This document shows positions 1 through 9,481 of a DNA stretch of 64,000 bases, one piece after another. The translations under genes were made by a program, and so were the position numbers. Position 1 is the first letter of the stretch. Each line of letters starts with the position of its first letter. The notes beneath the pieces were generated by a model. It was not told the DNA's origin, made no database searches, and saw only the letters and a list, made by a program, of their open reading frames with translations. This DNA is from Paenibacillus sp. RC67 (GTDB lineage: Bacteria; Bacillota; Bacilli; Paenibacillales; NBRC-103111), in the NCBI RefSeq assembly GCF_030020805.1, contig NZ_CP125098.1, positions 6,285,501 through 6,349,500 on the forward strand. The letters run 5' to 3'.

Positions 1-134
1 TTCGTCATTCGGTATTCTCCCTCTTTCCGTAAGTAATATAGGCATCTGTCATAATGTAAGTATATGTGGGTAAGCCCAAGAGGGTGTTCGCCTATATAGA
101 AAATGGGCGAATACCTAATCGACATTCTCTCAAT

Positions 135-167
135 CAAAAAACAGTAAGAGCCATCAATGGATGGCCC
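135..167 (-). terminator. Rho-independent terminator downstream of prkA
   Basis: Read on the minus strand, an 8-bp stem (148-155 with 160-167, one G-U pair, 4-nt loop) is followed by a T-rich stretch ending in TTTTTTG. It lies 45 nt past the prkA stop. A second hairpin at 83-93/105-115 has no T-run. The rest of 1-211 shows no gene. Confidence 0.6.
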
Positions 168-211
168 CTCTAAGTACACTCCTATTTATTTAGGGCACTT
201 CGGCGCGCCTA

Positions 212-2107
212 TTATCGGTTCAACAAACTGCCTACATATCTCAGCAATTCATTGGCCGAAGCCGTAGTATAGCCGTGCTCCTCAACGAGCCTCTTAATAA
301 CCTCGTTGATCCTCTTCAATTGATTTTCGTCCGGCGTCTTGGTTGAAGTCGTAATTTTCACGATATCCTTCAAATCGGCAAACAGCTTCTTCTCAATCGC
401 TTCACGCAGCCGTTCATGACTGCTGTAATTGAAACGATGTCCTTTACGCGAATAAGAGGACATGCGGATCAAAATTTCTTCACGGAACGCTTTTTTGGCA
501 TTTTCCGAAATCCCGATTTGCTCCTCAATGGAACGCATCAGTCTTTCATCCGGATCCATCTCCTCGCCGGTTAACGGATCTTTAATCTTGCCCCAGTTAC
601 AATAAGCCTCGATGTTGTCGAGGTAGTTGTTGAACAACGTTTTGGCTGACTCCTCGAATGAGTAAACGAATGCTTTCTGAACTTCCTTCTTGGCCAGCTC
701 GTCATATTCCTTGCGGGCAACGGAGATGAAGTTCAAATAACGCTCACGCTCTTCCTTTGTAATGGAAGGGTGTTGGTCCAAACCGTCCTTCAGCGCTCGC
801 AGCACATCCAGTGCGTTAATAAATTCCAAGCCTTGACGTATCAATGCGCTCGATATTCTATTGATAACATACCGTGGATCTATACCGGACATGCCTTCTT
901 CCAGGTACTCGTTTTGCATTTCTTTCAAATCCGCTTCCTTGAACCCTTCGACCTCTTCCCCATCGTACATGCGCATTTTTTTGACGAGGTCCATCCCCTG
1001 CTTCTTTGATTCCTTCAAGCGAGTCAGAATCGAGAAGATCGCTGCTGCCCGCAAGGAATGCGGTGCAATGTGAACGTGAGACATGTCGCTTTGCCGGATC
1101 AGCTTCGTATAGATTTTTTCTTCCTCCGACACCTTCAAATTGTAAGGGATCGGCATCACGATCATCCGCGACTGAAGGGCTTCATTCTTCTTGTTCGCGA
1201 TAAATGATTTATACTCGGATTCGTTCGTATGAGCAATGATCAGCTCATCCGCCGAAATAAGGGCAAACCGTCCCGCCTTGAAATTCCCCTCTTGAGTCAA
1301 CGACAGTAAATTCCACAAAAATTTCTCATCACACTTCAGCATTTCCTGGAACTCCATAATACCGCGGTTTGCTTTATTCAGCTCCCCATCGAATCGGTAA
1401 GCTCGGGGGTCGGATTCGGACCCGAACTCTGTGATCGTCGAGAAATCGATGCTGCCCGTTAAGTCAGCAATATCCTGGGACTTTGGATCCGATGGGCTGA
1501 AGGTACCAATCCCCGTCCGGTTATCCTCCGAGATCAATACACGTTCCACCAGAACATCTTCAATGCGTCCATGGTATTCAGTTTTCAGGCGCATTTGACA
1601 TGATGGGCACAAGTTTCCCTCGATCTTGATCCCAAACTCCTCTTCCACCTCGTACCGCAGCTCCTGCGGTATCAAATGCATCGGCTCTTCATGCATCGGA
1701 CATCCTTTGATAGCGTAGACCGCGCCTTGATCCGTACGCGAATATTGTTCCAGCCCTCTCTTAAGTAACGTAACGATCGTCGACTTCCCGCCGCTGACCG
1801 GCCCCATCAGAAGGAGGATACGCTTACGCACATCCAGGCGTCTAGCCGCTGAGTGGAAATATTCCTCGACCAATTTTTCGATGGCCGTATCAAGACCGAA
1901 TATTTCCTTTTCAAAGAAATGATACCTGCGCTTGCCGTTATCGTTTCCGATGCCTTGCGATGCGATCATCTCGTAAACACGGGAATGCGCCGTCATCGCC
2001 AAATGCGGGTTCTTACGAACCAAGGCGATATATTCGGCAAAGGTTCCGGTCCAAGCTAGTCTGTCGGTTTCTGTGCGGTAATCTGAAATTTTCTTGAATA
2101 TGTCCAT
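212..2107 (-). CDS. prkA: PrkA family serine protein kinase
   Basis: This 631-residue protein matches the full length of PrkA, a AAA+ ATPase-like serine protein kinase that in Bacillus is made in the mother cell and influences sporulation. The Walker A motif GPVSGGKST is at about residues 102-110, and the N-terminal AAA region is followed by the kinase-like C-terminal region. A CPMHEEP segment near residue 136 and a CPSC pair near 168 are typical of the family. The ATG follows GGAGGAGG at good spacing. In relatives yhbH and spoVR often follow prkA; the next gene would lie left of the window edge. An upstream terminator (2224-2290) isolates it from araM. I could not assign its promoter with confidence. 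The family call is firm; the substrate is not known. Confidence 0.95.
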   Translation of the reverse strand: MDIFKKISDYRTETDRLAWTGTFAEYIALVRKNPHLAMTAHSRVYEMIASQGIGNDNGKRRYHFFEKEIFGLDTAIEKLVEEYFHSAARRLDVRKRILLLMGPVSGGKSTIVTLLKRGLEQYSRTDQGAVYAIKGCPMHEEPMHLIPQELRYEVEEEFGIKIEGNLCPSCQMRLKTEYHGRIEDVLVERVLISEDNRTGIGTFSPSDPKSQDIADLTGSIDFSTITEFGSESDPRAYRFDGELNKANRGIMEFQEMLKCDEKFLWNLLSLTQEGNFKAGRFALISADELIIAHTNESEYKSFIANKKNEALQSRMIVMPIPYNLKVSEEEKIYTKLIRQSDMSHVHIAPHSLRAAAIFSILTRLKESKKQGMDLVKKMRMYDGEEVEGFKEADLKEMQNEYLEEGMSGIDPRYVINRISSALIRQGLEFINALDVLRALKDGLDQHPSITKEERERYLNFISVARKEYDELAKKEVQKAFVYSFEESAKTLFNNYLDNIEAYCNWGKIKDPLTGEEMDPDERLMRSIEEQIGISENAKKAFREEILIRMSSYSRKGHRFNYSSHERLREAIEKKLFADLKDIVKITTSTKTPDENQLKRINEVIKRLVEEHGYTTASANELLRYVGSLLNR

Positions 2108-2209
2108 GAGTTAACCTCCTCCGTACGGTGCATTTGCGGTCACAACATCAAAGAAACGAAGTGTATTAAATAATTATGCAAGGCACGGGGATAAGTTGCC
2201 CGAAATTTT

Positions 2210-2290
2210 AGACAAAAACAAAAAACAGCGGCGAGCCGATTCCTTGAGGACACCTTTCATAAGTACGTCCATGGAATCGCTACCGCTGTT
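2210..2290 (-). terminator. Rho-independent terminator downstream of araM
   Basis: On the minus strand an 8-bp outer stem (2224-2231 with 2283-2290), reinforced by an inner GATTCC/GGAATC pairing, is followed by TTTTTTGTTTTTG. It separates araM from prkA. Confidence 0.85.
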
Positions 2291-2301
2291 ATTGTGAGGG
2301 C

Positions 2302-3630
2302 TTAGAGCCATTGTCCAAGCCGCATGATCGTATATCGATTGCGCACATACATAGCATATTGCAGGCTCTCCTGCAAAAGCTCTTCCTCAACACCGAGCTC
2401 CTCTATCGTGGTTGGACCTCCGACTCGCTGCAGAGCTTCTGCCAAGACTGCAGCGGATGGTACGCTCCGACAAACGGTATGAACTGCATCCCAGCGCTCG
2501 ATGATGCGCTGGGGCAGCTCCTCGTCCCACGAGGAAGCGGAGCCTGCCTCGAGTCCATTCTCGGCCACCACCTGATCGGCGATGGTACCGTAGCCCTTCT
2601 GAATCTGAGCGTACATGCGCTCAGGAGTAGGAACATCGCCGCTAGCTTGTTTAGCGGCGATGGCTTCAGCGGCCGCTTCCTTCGTAAGGGAAGCGGCCGA
2701 CTCATACAGCGCGGCCATCTTGACGGCCGCGACACCGACCTTGGCGCCATGCAGCAGGGCGCGGCGCCGCTCTTGAATGAACCGCATCTCCCAATAATGG
2801 GAGAGATGATGCTCTCCGCCGGAGGCCGGCCGCGAGTTGCCGACAAGCAGCATGGAGATGCCTGACAAGGTCAGGCCCTCCATCAGCTTGCGGACGCCGA
2901 GTTCCGTCCCGGCTGCAATATCTTCGGCATGGTCGACGCACAGCGCGAGACCTTGCCGGGTCATTTCGGCGGCGAGCTCGCAGTAGGGCTCGCCGAACAG
3001 CACTTGCCCGAGCTGCCAATCGGCGAGCGAGGTGTACTTGCCCAGCATGTCGCCGAAGCCTGCGGCGATCATGGCTTGGGGTGACTTGGCGAGTATGGCC
3101 AAGTCCGCAAATATTGCTTCCGGCGGCATAGCCGGAATCGTTTGTTTGAAGCCGCCGACAATAAGCGGCGCTCCGACCGAGGCGAAGCCGTCCACCGACG
3201 GGGCTGTCGGCACGGAGAGAAATGCACGGTTCGTCCGGTGTGCGACGAAACGAACCGTGTCGTGGATCGTGCCCGAGCCGACGGCCACGATCGCCTGCGC
3301 CGACGGCGTCACGTGCAGCATCAGCTGCACGATGACGCGCTCGTCGGCGGCGAGCTCCCCGTGCTCGTCTTCCGCGAGCACGCACAAACGCGCCTTCAGC
3401 TGTGCCGCTTCGCACAGCTGCAATAGCTCCCGGCCTGCCGCTTCCAGCGTGTGCCGGTCGGCAACCACCAGGAGCTCGCTATAACCTCGCTCCTGGGCAT
3501 ACGGCGCGAGCTCCGCCAGCGCGCCGCGCTCTATAACTACTTTGTGGATCGGAGCCGAATGCTCCTTTCCACAATCACATATAAATCGTTTTCCCAACCA
3601 CGACTCTATTCGACCGGCCTGTTCTATCAT
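2302..3630 (-). CDS. araM: sn-glycerol-1-phosphate dehydrogenase (AraM/EgsA family)
   Basis: The 442-residue protein belongs to the iron-containing/glycerol dehydrogenase superfamily and resembles Bacillus AraM, which reduces dihydroxyacetone phosphate to sn-glycerol-1-phosphate with NAD(P)H. Visible signatures are the nucleotide-binding GSGTIHDTVR (about residues 118-127) and the metal-ligand segments GFGDMLGKYTSLADW (about 192-206) and GGEHHLSHYWEM (about 270-281). In B. subtilis the product feeds an archaeal-type ether lipid (heptaprenylglycerol). No heptaprenylglyceryl-phosphate synthase (PcrB) is in this window. Between about 2.6 and 3.55 kb the gene is much richer in G and C at third positions than its neighbours, and as a result has long open antisense frames, which I treat as shadows. 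It is monocistronic, divergent from the DUF2161 gene. Confidence 0.9.
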   Translation of the reverse strand: MIEQAGRIESWLGKRFICDCGKEHSAPIHKVVIERGALAELAPYAQERGYSELLVVADRHTLEAAGRELLQLCEAAQLKARLCVLAEDEHGELAADERVIVQLMLHVTPSAQAIVAVGSGTIHDTVRFVAHRTNRAFLSVPTAPSVDGFASVGAPLIVGGFKQTIPAMPPEAIFADLAILAKSPQAMIAAGFGDMLGKYTSLADWQLGQVLFGEPYCELAAEMTRQGLALCVDHAEDIAAGTELGVRKLMEGLTLSGISMLLVGNSRPASGGEHHLSHYWEMRFIQERRRALLHGAKVGVAAVKMAALYESAASLTKEAAAEAIAAKQASGDVPTPERMYAQIQKGYGTIADQVVAENGLEAGSASSWDEELPQRIIERWDAVHTVCRSVPSAAVLAEALQRVGGPTTIEELGVEEELLQESLQYAMYVRNRYTIMRLGQWL

Positions 3631-3683
3631 GCTTATTTCCTCTCTACTAATGCAAGTCTTTTGGATCTATCTTATCAAAACTA

Positions 3684-3692
3684 TGCTATAAT
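3684..3692 (+). promoter_or_regulatory. Extended -10 promoter for the DUF2161 gene
   Basis: TATAAT at 3687-3692 is preceded by TG-N (3684-3686), an extended -10. The matching -35 region is poor, which is usual for this promoter type. It sits 52 nt before the GTG start. Confidence 0.6.
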
Positions 3693-3744
3693 GAACATTA
3701 ATTTTACAGTAGAAACGAACCCGTTCTAAAGGAGACGAACCGCT

Positions 3745-4584
3745 GTGGCGATCAAAACCGAGACGGAGCTATATGCGCCGGTCAAAAGCTTCTTCGAGCA
3801 GCAGGGCTACCATGTCCGGGGCGAAGTCCATCACTGCGACCTTGTCGCTATCCGTGACGAAGAGCCTCCTGTCATCGTCGAGCTGAAAAAAAACTTCTCG
3901 ATTCCTCTGCTCCTTCAAGGTATCAACAGGCTTCGCTTAACACGACAGGTGTACGTTGCCTTTGAAATGCCGAATAAAAACCGCGCACCGCACGGTGCGA
4001 CCTGGCCTGAGCTGCGCAAGCTATGTCAGATGCTCGGGGTCGGTATGATGACCGTACAATTTTATAAACGCAAAAAACCGCAGGTCACTATAGAATGCCA
4101 TCCTCCCGCAGCAGCGTCATCCAAACAAGACATGCTGCCCCTAGCTCCCATTCTGGAGAGCTTTACGGAACCGACCGATTACACTGCCGCTGTGGAAGCA
4201 AATGCTTCTCCCGCTGCTCCTGCCGTACGGCCTCGCCATAACAAACGAGCCGCCGAGCGAATTGTACGGGAATTTAAGGAACGGCGCGCCGATTATAACG
4301 TAGGAGGCAGCAGTAAGCGCAAGCTCGTCACCTCTTATCGGGAAAAAGCGCTTCATATGGCGCACCTGCTTCAGCTGAACGGACCGATGAGTCCGCGCAA
4401 ACTGCGCGAACAAACGAGCATTCCAAATGCCGCAAGCCTGCTGCAAAAAAACTATTACCGTTGGTTTCAGCGTGTCGAGAGAGGTATTTATTCAGTGACA
4501 CCAATCGGTGAAGAAGCACTGCAAACCTATGCTCATGTGGTGGAGCAGCTGGAGCCGCCTAAACCAGTTTCCATCCCTACATAA
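3745..4584 (+). CDS. DUF2161 domain protein, PD-(D/E)XK-type phosphodiesterase-like
   Basis: This 279-residue cytoplasmic protein starts at GTG after AAAGGAGA. Residues about 26-50 hold a CDLVA segment followed by VIVELKK, the spacing expected of a PD-(D/E)XK nuclease core as described for DUF2161. The middle (about 115-160) is Ala/Pro-rich and looks like a flexible linker. The C-terminal 90 residues (about 190-270) are basic and predicted helical, with a run resembling a winged helix (MSPRKLREQT... RGIYSVTPIGEEAL), suggesting nucleic-acid binding. The gene stands alone between divergent araM and the deacetylase. Which nucleic acid or phosphodiester it cleaves is unknown. Confidence 0.8.
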   Translation: MAIKTETELYAPVKSFFEQQGYHVRGEVHHCDLVAIRDEEPPVIVELKKNFSIPLLLQGINRLRLTRQVYVAFEMPNKNRAPHGATWPELRKLCQMLGVGMMTVQFYKRKKPQVTIECHPPAAASSKQDMLPLAPILESFTEPTDYTAAVEANASPAAPAVRPRHNKRAAERIVREFKERRADYNVGGSSKRKLVTSYREKALHMAHLLQLNGPMSPRKLREQTSIPNAASLLQKNYYRWFQRVERGIYSVTPIGEEALQTYAHVVEQLEPPKPVSIPT

Positions 4585-4758
4585 TTCCCCCTCCTCCATC
4601 AGCTCTCAGTCATCATCCTCATGTGTCATGCGGCGCTCGGGGGGACGCCGCCTCCTATACATCCTATGCCCAAATGGTTAATGCATACAAACAGACATAT
4701 TCCCATCTAGCTCCTTATATAAATAGAGTAGTAGATTTCTAAGCAAAGGAGTCTGTCT

Positions 4759-5628
4759 ATGAATTCAACAGAGCTATTATGTATGCGTTCCCAATCGATT
4801 CGCGCCTTACTGCGTCACGGCTTTCTTGTTGTTAGCTGCTGGCTTGCCATGCTCTCCGTCGTATGGAGCTGCCTGACCCCGTCTGTCTTCGCTCAAACGG
4901 ACGAAACTGCCTTCCTACAGCAGGAAACCGGCAAGGTCAAGGCAGGTGACACCCGTCCCGTCAAACCGCCACCGCCCATTCCTGTGCTCAATTACCACAG
5001 CATCACCGTCGATCCCGGTAATCGTGCCACCATTACCCCGGAGAAGTTCGAAGCTCAAATGATCTATTTAACCGATAATGGCTATACACCTTTGTCGTTA
5101 GAGCAGTTTATCGACATTTTGGAAGGTAGCGAGAGTGCTCCCGACAAACCGGTGCTCCTCACCTTTGACGATGGCTATGCCGATAATTACGAGCATGCGC
5201 TTCCGCTGCTCAAGAAGCTAGGTTTTCACGCTACTTTATTTATGTCTCCCGGCATGGTCGAGGATGGCTATTTTCTTAACTGGGACCAGATCAAGGAAAT
5301 GCATGAAGCCGGCTGGGATATTCAGCCTCATGGTATGACTCATCCGCATCTGCCGCTTATAAAGAAAGACAAGCAAGAATACGAAATCACCGAAGCCAGG
5401 CGTCAGATCGAAGAGCAGCTGGGATCAATTGCCGATGTGTACTGCTACCCTTACGGCGAATGGAATCAAACAACCCTCAAGATTCTTAAGGACCATGAAT
5501 TCCGATATGCGTTCACGATCGAGCAAGGAATGACTACCTCCAAGCAAGAGCCTTTCAAGCTCACTCGGATTTTCGTCAATGGAGAAGAGTCCATTGAGAA
5601 GTGGATAGCCAGATTGGCACCCAATTAA
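4759..5628 (+). CDS. Secreted polysaccharide deacetylase (NodB domain)
   Basis: The 289-residue protein has an N-terminal hydrophobic signal segment (about residues 20-45) with a likely cleavage after VFA. The NodB homology domain follows a proline-rich linker: TFDDGY with catalytic/metal Asp at 137 and 138, the HGMTH motif with His191 and His195, and CYPYGEWN, the equivalent of the RxPxG motif. Such CE4 enzymes remove N-acetyl groups from peptidoglycan, chitin-like oligosaccharides or exopolysaccharide outside the cell. The ATG follows AAAGGAG with 7-nt spacing. It is monocistronic. A GCGGCG/CGCCGC hairpin without a T-run lies at 4630-4651. The substrate cannot be told from sequence. Confidence 0.9.
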   Translation: MNSTELLCMRSQSIRALLRHGFLVVSCWLAMLSVVWSCLTPSVFAQTDETAFLQQETGKVKAGDTRPVKPPPPIPVLNYHSITVDPGNRATITPEKFEAQMIYLTDNGYTPLSLEQFIDILEGSESAPDKPVLLTFDDGYADNYEHALPLLKKLGFHATLFMSPGMVEDGYFLNWDQIKEMHEAGWDIQPHGMTHPHLPLIKKDKQEYEITEARRQIEEQLGSIADVYCYPYGEWNQTTLKILKDHEFRYAFTIEQGMTTSKQEPFKLTRIFVNGEESIEKWIARLAPN

Positions 5629-5645
5629 TGCAGCACCGGCTGCTC

Positions 5646-6605
5646 TTAATTTCGTTTCAAAAGCTCTTTATGAATCCATATAGCCGCCTGTGAGCCTTCA
5701 CCCATCGCAATCGTCACTTGCTCCGCGTGCACGCCTACATCTCCGGCAGCCCAAACCCCCGGCACATTCGTCATCTTGGACCGGGGGTCGGCGGAGATAT
5801 GACGATTCTCAAGCCGTTCCACTCCAAGCTGGGCTGCCAAATGGGATTGAACCTCATTACCGCCAAAAGCGATAAACCCTCGTTCCCCCTCCACTATCCG
5901 CCCATCCTCTAAGCGAATGCCGTTGAAATCACCGCTCTGCGTAACCAACACCTCTGCTAAGGGATGGTCAATCACCAGAATCTCTTTTTCCTTCAATTGC
6001 TCCTGCAAATCGGTGGAAACAGATGACTTGGTCGATTCATGATTAATAAAGACAAGCTCCTTAGTCCAATAGGATAAAGTCAGCGCCATGGAGGCTCCCA
6101 CATTACCCGCTCCGAGCACAATCGTTTTTTTGCCGCTCACCTCATATCCGTCACAATCCGGACAGACGTAAACCGTCAATCCGAGACAGCCTTCCAACCC
6201 CGGCAGCTGAGGAAAACGATCTGTTAGACCCGTAGCCAAAAGCAGCGTCGCCGCCCTCAGCTCCTGCCGCCCTGCTTTGGTTTGCACTTCGAATCCGCCT
6301 TCCACCGCACTCAGCCCAATAACTTCATCGTTCATGAAATGCACACCTAGCCGCTCAGCATGCAGCCGGCCAAGTCGTCTAAGCTCCGGTCCCGATACGC
6401 CATCCGGCCATCCCAATACATTATGATAGCACTGGCACAACGTCGATCTGCCAACGCCTTTATCTATAACGAGCGTTCTATGCTTGTATCTCCCCAACTG
6501 AATCGCTCCCTGAAGACCAGCTATCCCGCCCCCAATGATGATGCAGTCGTATTCTTCTTGCCTAGTCACCTTCCATAAACATCCCTTCGCAACGATTTTT
6601 TCCAT
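5646..6605 (-). CDS. Thioredoxin-reductase-like NAD(P)/FAD-dependent oxidoreductase
   Basis: The protein (319 residues from the first ATG) has a FAD-binding CIIIGGGIAGLQGA motif, the redox-active CPDC pair in a YVCPDCDGYE context, a second nucleotide-binding motif VLGAGNVGAS, and the C-terminal FAD motif GVWAAGDVG. This is the layout of low-molecular-weight thioredoxin reductases and relatives. True TrxB usually has CATC followed by DG; CPDCDG is common in paralogues of unknown partner. The ATG at 6605 has no Shine-Dalgarno site. A GTG at 6569, just before the conserved TRQEEYDC region, has AAGGGA 12 nt upstream and is a plausible alternative start. It is divergent from the SH3-repeat gene. 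Confidence 0.82.
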   Translation of the reverse strand: MEKIVAKGCLWKVTRQEEYDCIIIGGGIAGLQGAIQLGRYKHRTLVIDKGVGRSTLCQCYHNVLGWPDGVSGPELRRLGRLHAERLGVHFMNDEVIGLSAVEGGFEVQTKAGRQELRAATLLLATGLTDRFPQLPGLEGCLGLTVYVCPDCDGYEVSGKKTIVLGAGNVGASMALTLSYWTKELVFINHESTKSSVSTDLQEQLKEKEILVIDHPLAEVLVTQSGDFNGIRLEDGRIVEGERGFIAFGGNEVQSHLAAQLGVERLENRHISADPRSKMTNVPGVWAAGDVGVHAEQVTIAMGEGSQAAIWIHKELLKRN

Positions 6606-6739
6606 AGGTTAACCAAGCTGAGAAGGGTCCATGCATTGGAAGTATCAAATCTGGATTTTACAAAATCTTCAAAAAAAAAGGCAAGCGACTCAACCCAGCA
6701 TCCATGCGTCATTATCATTGTGAAAGGATGGGATGAGAA

Positions 6740-7892
6740 ATGAGTAAAAAACGGAACAATCTTATAATTGTATTTGGCATCATGCTTGCCTCCATGGTAT
6801 TTGTAGCACAAGCTCACGCTAATCTGTTTGTCGGCAGCCTAGTCATACTAAAGGACTCTCCGATGTATGATGTCAGCAGCCTGTCTCAGGAGCCTGTTGG
6901 AATAGTTTCCGCACCCCAGCAGGTGAGCGTTAAGGATACACTTCCAAAACAAGAGGATGGTGATATCGAATGGTTCTTGGTCGAGACTTGGCTTGGCGAC
7001 AAATGGATTCCGGCATCCGATAAAGTAGCAACCGGAAGTTATCACACGGAGGATAGAGACATTACTCTGGTTCAGGAGACAAGACTCTTCGACTTGCAGC
7101 AGAGCTATGATCCGACAGACCTGATGATTCCGCCACAGAAAGTAAAAGTTCTCGGTACTTATACTACGCTTCAACTACAAGGCGCTCAATGTCACTTCTC
7201 TAGCCTTAAGCCAGCATACGTGGTATCAGATTGAGACCAGCTATGGAATCAAATGGATCGCAGAACCTTTCATTCCTGAAAACGTTAAAGCTGCTAGCGT
7301 ATCCTTCGATGTTGTTCTTACTGAACCTGCCGTTGTATTTCCTTATCCTACCCAAATGAAGGAACAGCAGGAGACACTGCCGCCCGATACTGTTCACGCT
7401 AAAGCACTGTGGAAACCCGGAAATCGTCCTTTTGACAATTCTATGTGGTTGAAGATCGAGCTCCCTCAAGGAGATCGTTGGCTTCTTTGGAACAAGGAGC
7501 TTGGAATGAAAGTGAAGCTTCCGACGGAGGCACGACTGTTTAATCAACCCTCTGAGGCAGGGGAAATCGGCTGGCTGCCTCCAGGCAATTATGATATTGT
7601 CGTGAATTCGGGAGAATGGTCCTGTATAGAAACCGATTCAGGCAGAGTATGGCTTCGTACGAGCCGCGTACTCCTGGAGAAGCCCCTCGACGTTCAGGCA
7701 GTAACGAACTTAATCGATGTGAAGACCCAAACCATCACGTACCGTTTTCCAATCAAGGATGAAGTGAAGCATCAAGCCGGCTATTACGCCCCTCAGAAGG
7801 TTCAGGCCAACGGCAAATGGATTTCCGACACCGGAGAAATATGGTACCGGTTCGAGGGAAAAGAAGGTACAGAATGGATCCTGAGCTCGTAG
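6740..7892 (+). pseudogene. Secreted SH3-like repeat protein, interrupted by a frameshift
   Basis: A single coding unit is split by one frame change. The first part (6740-7234) has a signal peptide ending near AHA|N. From about 7200 the reading continues in the next frame (WYQIETSYGIKWIA) to the stop at 7892. Both parts carry the same motif, W-x-x-(I/V)-E-x-x-x-G-x-(K/R)-W-(I/L), five times in all: WFLVETWLGDKWIP, WYQIETSYGIKWIA, WLKIELPQGDRWLL, WSCIETDSGRVWLR and WYRFEGKEGTEWIL. These resemble bacterial SH3b repeats, which bind cell-wall material. The change from one frame to the other lies between about 7185 and 7215 and is equivalent to one extra base. The start is supported by AAAGGATG. 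It is either a decayed gene or a sequencing error; the downstream half shows no other decay. Confidence 0.7.
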
Positions 7893-7909
7893 GCAGTTTC
7901 CTCATACGA

Positions 7910-7943
7910 AAGAAGAGCTGCATCTATACGACGAGCTCTTCTT
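7910..7943. terminator. Bidirectional terminator between convergent genes
   Basis: A perfect 10-bp stem (7910-7919 with 7934-7943) is followed by GTTTCTAC on the plus strand and by a TTTC-rich run on the minus strand. It serves the SH3-repeat gene and the convergent MFS gene. Confidence 0.7.
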
Positions 7944-7958
7944 GTTTCTACTATTCTT

Positions 7959-9236
7959 TTAGGTATCCTGCTTCTCCGCTTCAATCTCCGGGACACGCTC
8001 AAGCAGCCACACCATCCCTATTTGGGTTATAGCAGCGAAGAACAATACCCATGGAAGCAGCTCATTTCCGCTATATCTGGTAATAAGAATCAGAGCTAGA
8101 ATCGAAACTACCCGCCCAAAGTTAAGGAACGTCTCCCGCATAACAACCGACTCTACTCTCAACTGCCCTTTTAACGGAAGCGCTCCGATCAGACGGAAGT
8201 AGAAGGAAGTTATCGTATTCCCTTGCAGTGGTGAGCAAATAGAGTAAAGCACCATGAACAAGATGACCGTTAACAAGGTGAGCTTCCATAAGATAAATAC
8301 AGTTCCCAGAACGTACCCTACAGTAGATATAATCAAGAACTTGCGCGCCCGGTCTTCCCGTCCATAACGGGTTAGGACCATGCCCATTCCTATGCTCAAG
8401 GTTGCATATAGAACGCCCAAATAGCCTACTAGATCCTCCCTGCCAACGATCTGAAACAATAATATATTCGGCAAAAACAGCATGATTCCCTGAAACAGCC
8501 CCATAACCCAGAAGCCAATCAGCGATTTGAACCAACGCTTGTTTTTATTCATCAGCAATCCAACGAATTTTAAATAATAAGCTTTATGATGAGATACTTT
8601 CGTTTTAATTTTTAAGCTTCCTAATGTGGCGATCAGGAACATGAAAAAGGCGATGGAGAACACGATTGTGTATCCCTGCAGTCCATCGTTTTGCCGAATA
8701 ATAAATCCCGCCAATGCAGGCCCTATCAAACCGGCCAATGTGAACACGATCATATTGATAGCCAAGTACCGAATCCGATTTTTCTCTGTGGACACATCGT
8801 ACATTAAGGTCAAGTACCCTGCCCAGTAGAAAGAACCAGCTGCACCTCCAAAAATCGCGAACAGCACATAGTAATCTACGACCTTCTCCTGTGCAAACAC
8901 AACGATCAGATAAAACAAGGCAATTAGCCCGATGCCGATACGGTAGGACACCATGCGGTCTTTCCGCTTGATGATGAAGCCTCCGAGCGCAAACGCCAAT
9001 GGCGCTATGCCATAGTTGACAATATAATACATGCCGTTAATCCACAAGCTCTCGGTCAATCGCCACAAATACAGGGTCAAAAAAATCCCAGACATGGAGG
9101 CCCCGAACTGAAAGCAAAAGTGAATAAATAAGGATACGATCGCATCCCTGGATAACCGCTTATCCTCAGGTAAATACCGTTTTTTTGCCACATACCATTG
9201 CTTGCTACCCGAAATAAGCCTTGTTATCATGTCCAT
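7959..9236 (-). CDS. MFS transporter
   Basis: The 425-residue protein is very hydrophobic, with about 12 predicted membrane segments (for example VSLFIHFCFQFGASMSGIFL, IGIGLIALFYLIVVFA, VLFMVLYSICSP). A basic loop GGFIIKRKDRMVSYR between segments 2 and 3 fits the MFS motif-A position. A central cytoplasmic loop (about 205-225) is Lys-rich. Nothing in the sequence fixes the substrate; efflux is as likely as uptake. The gene is monocistronic and convergent with the SH3-repeat gene. The start is in a good context but the Shine-Dalgarno site (GGGGG) is only moderate. Confidence 0.85.
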   Translation of the reverse strand: MDMITRLISGSKQWYVAKKRYLPEDKRLSRDAIVSLFIHFCFQFGASMSGIFLTLYLWRLTESLWINGMYYIVNYGIAPLAFALGGFIIKRKDRMVSYRIGIGLIALFYLIVVFAQEKVVDYYVLFAIFGGAAGSFYWAGYLTLMYDVSTEKNRIRYLAINMIVFTLAGLIGPALAGFIIRQNDGLQGYTIVFSIAFFMFLIATLGSLKIKTKVSHHKAYYLKFVGLLMNKNKRWFKSLIGFWVMGLFQGIMLFLPNILLFQIVGREDLVGYLGVLYATLSIGMGMVLTRYGREDRARKFLIISTVGYVLGTVFILWKLTLLTVILFMVLYSICSPLQGNTITSFYFRLIGALPLKGQLRVESVVMRETFLNFGRVVSILALILITRYSGNELLPWVLFFAAITQIGMVWLLERVPEIEAEKQDT

Positions 9237-9437
9237 CCCCCGTCACCATCTGGCCGCTAATCATACTCATTGTAACAGCGATACCCCGCTTCTGTTAAAC
9301 GGACACAGCCGCGCCAAAACCCGACGTAAGCACATGTGAGCGGATTTAGCATTGGTTTTACTGGCTAATCATTCCTTGATAGCTATTTCGTCCCCATTGC
9401 TTCCTAATGCTCGCTTTGCTGTAAAATAGTTCCCCCT

Positions 9438-9479
9438 TCCGGTGGGGTATCCCCTTCGATCCGGTAGGATATCCCCTTC
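9438..9479. repeat. Two-copy 22-bp-period tandem repeat
   Basis: Units 9438-9457 and 9460-9479 both read TCCGGT-G-GG/GA-TATCCCCTTC and differ at two positions. Each contains an imperfect GGGGTATCCCC palindrome. The function is unknown. Confidence 0.6.
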
Positions 9480-9481
9480 CA

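Noticed and set aside
2311-3484. Several long open frames on the plus strand and in other frames across araM
   Set aside because: They result from the GC-rich coding bias of araM, encode low-complexity Arg/Ala/Ser-rich translations and lack ribosome binding sites.
6566-6817. An 83-codon minus-strand frame upstream of the flavoprotein gene
   Set aside because: It overlaps the start regions of two better genes, has no ribosome binding site and no family features.
9438-9479. CRISPR-like tandem units
   Set aside because: Only two units with a 2-bp gap; no spacers and no cas genes.
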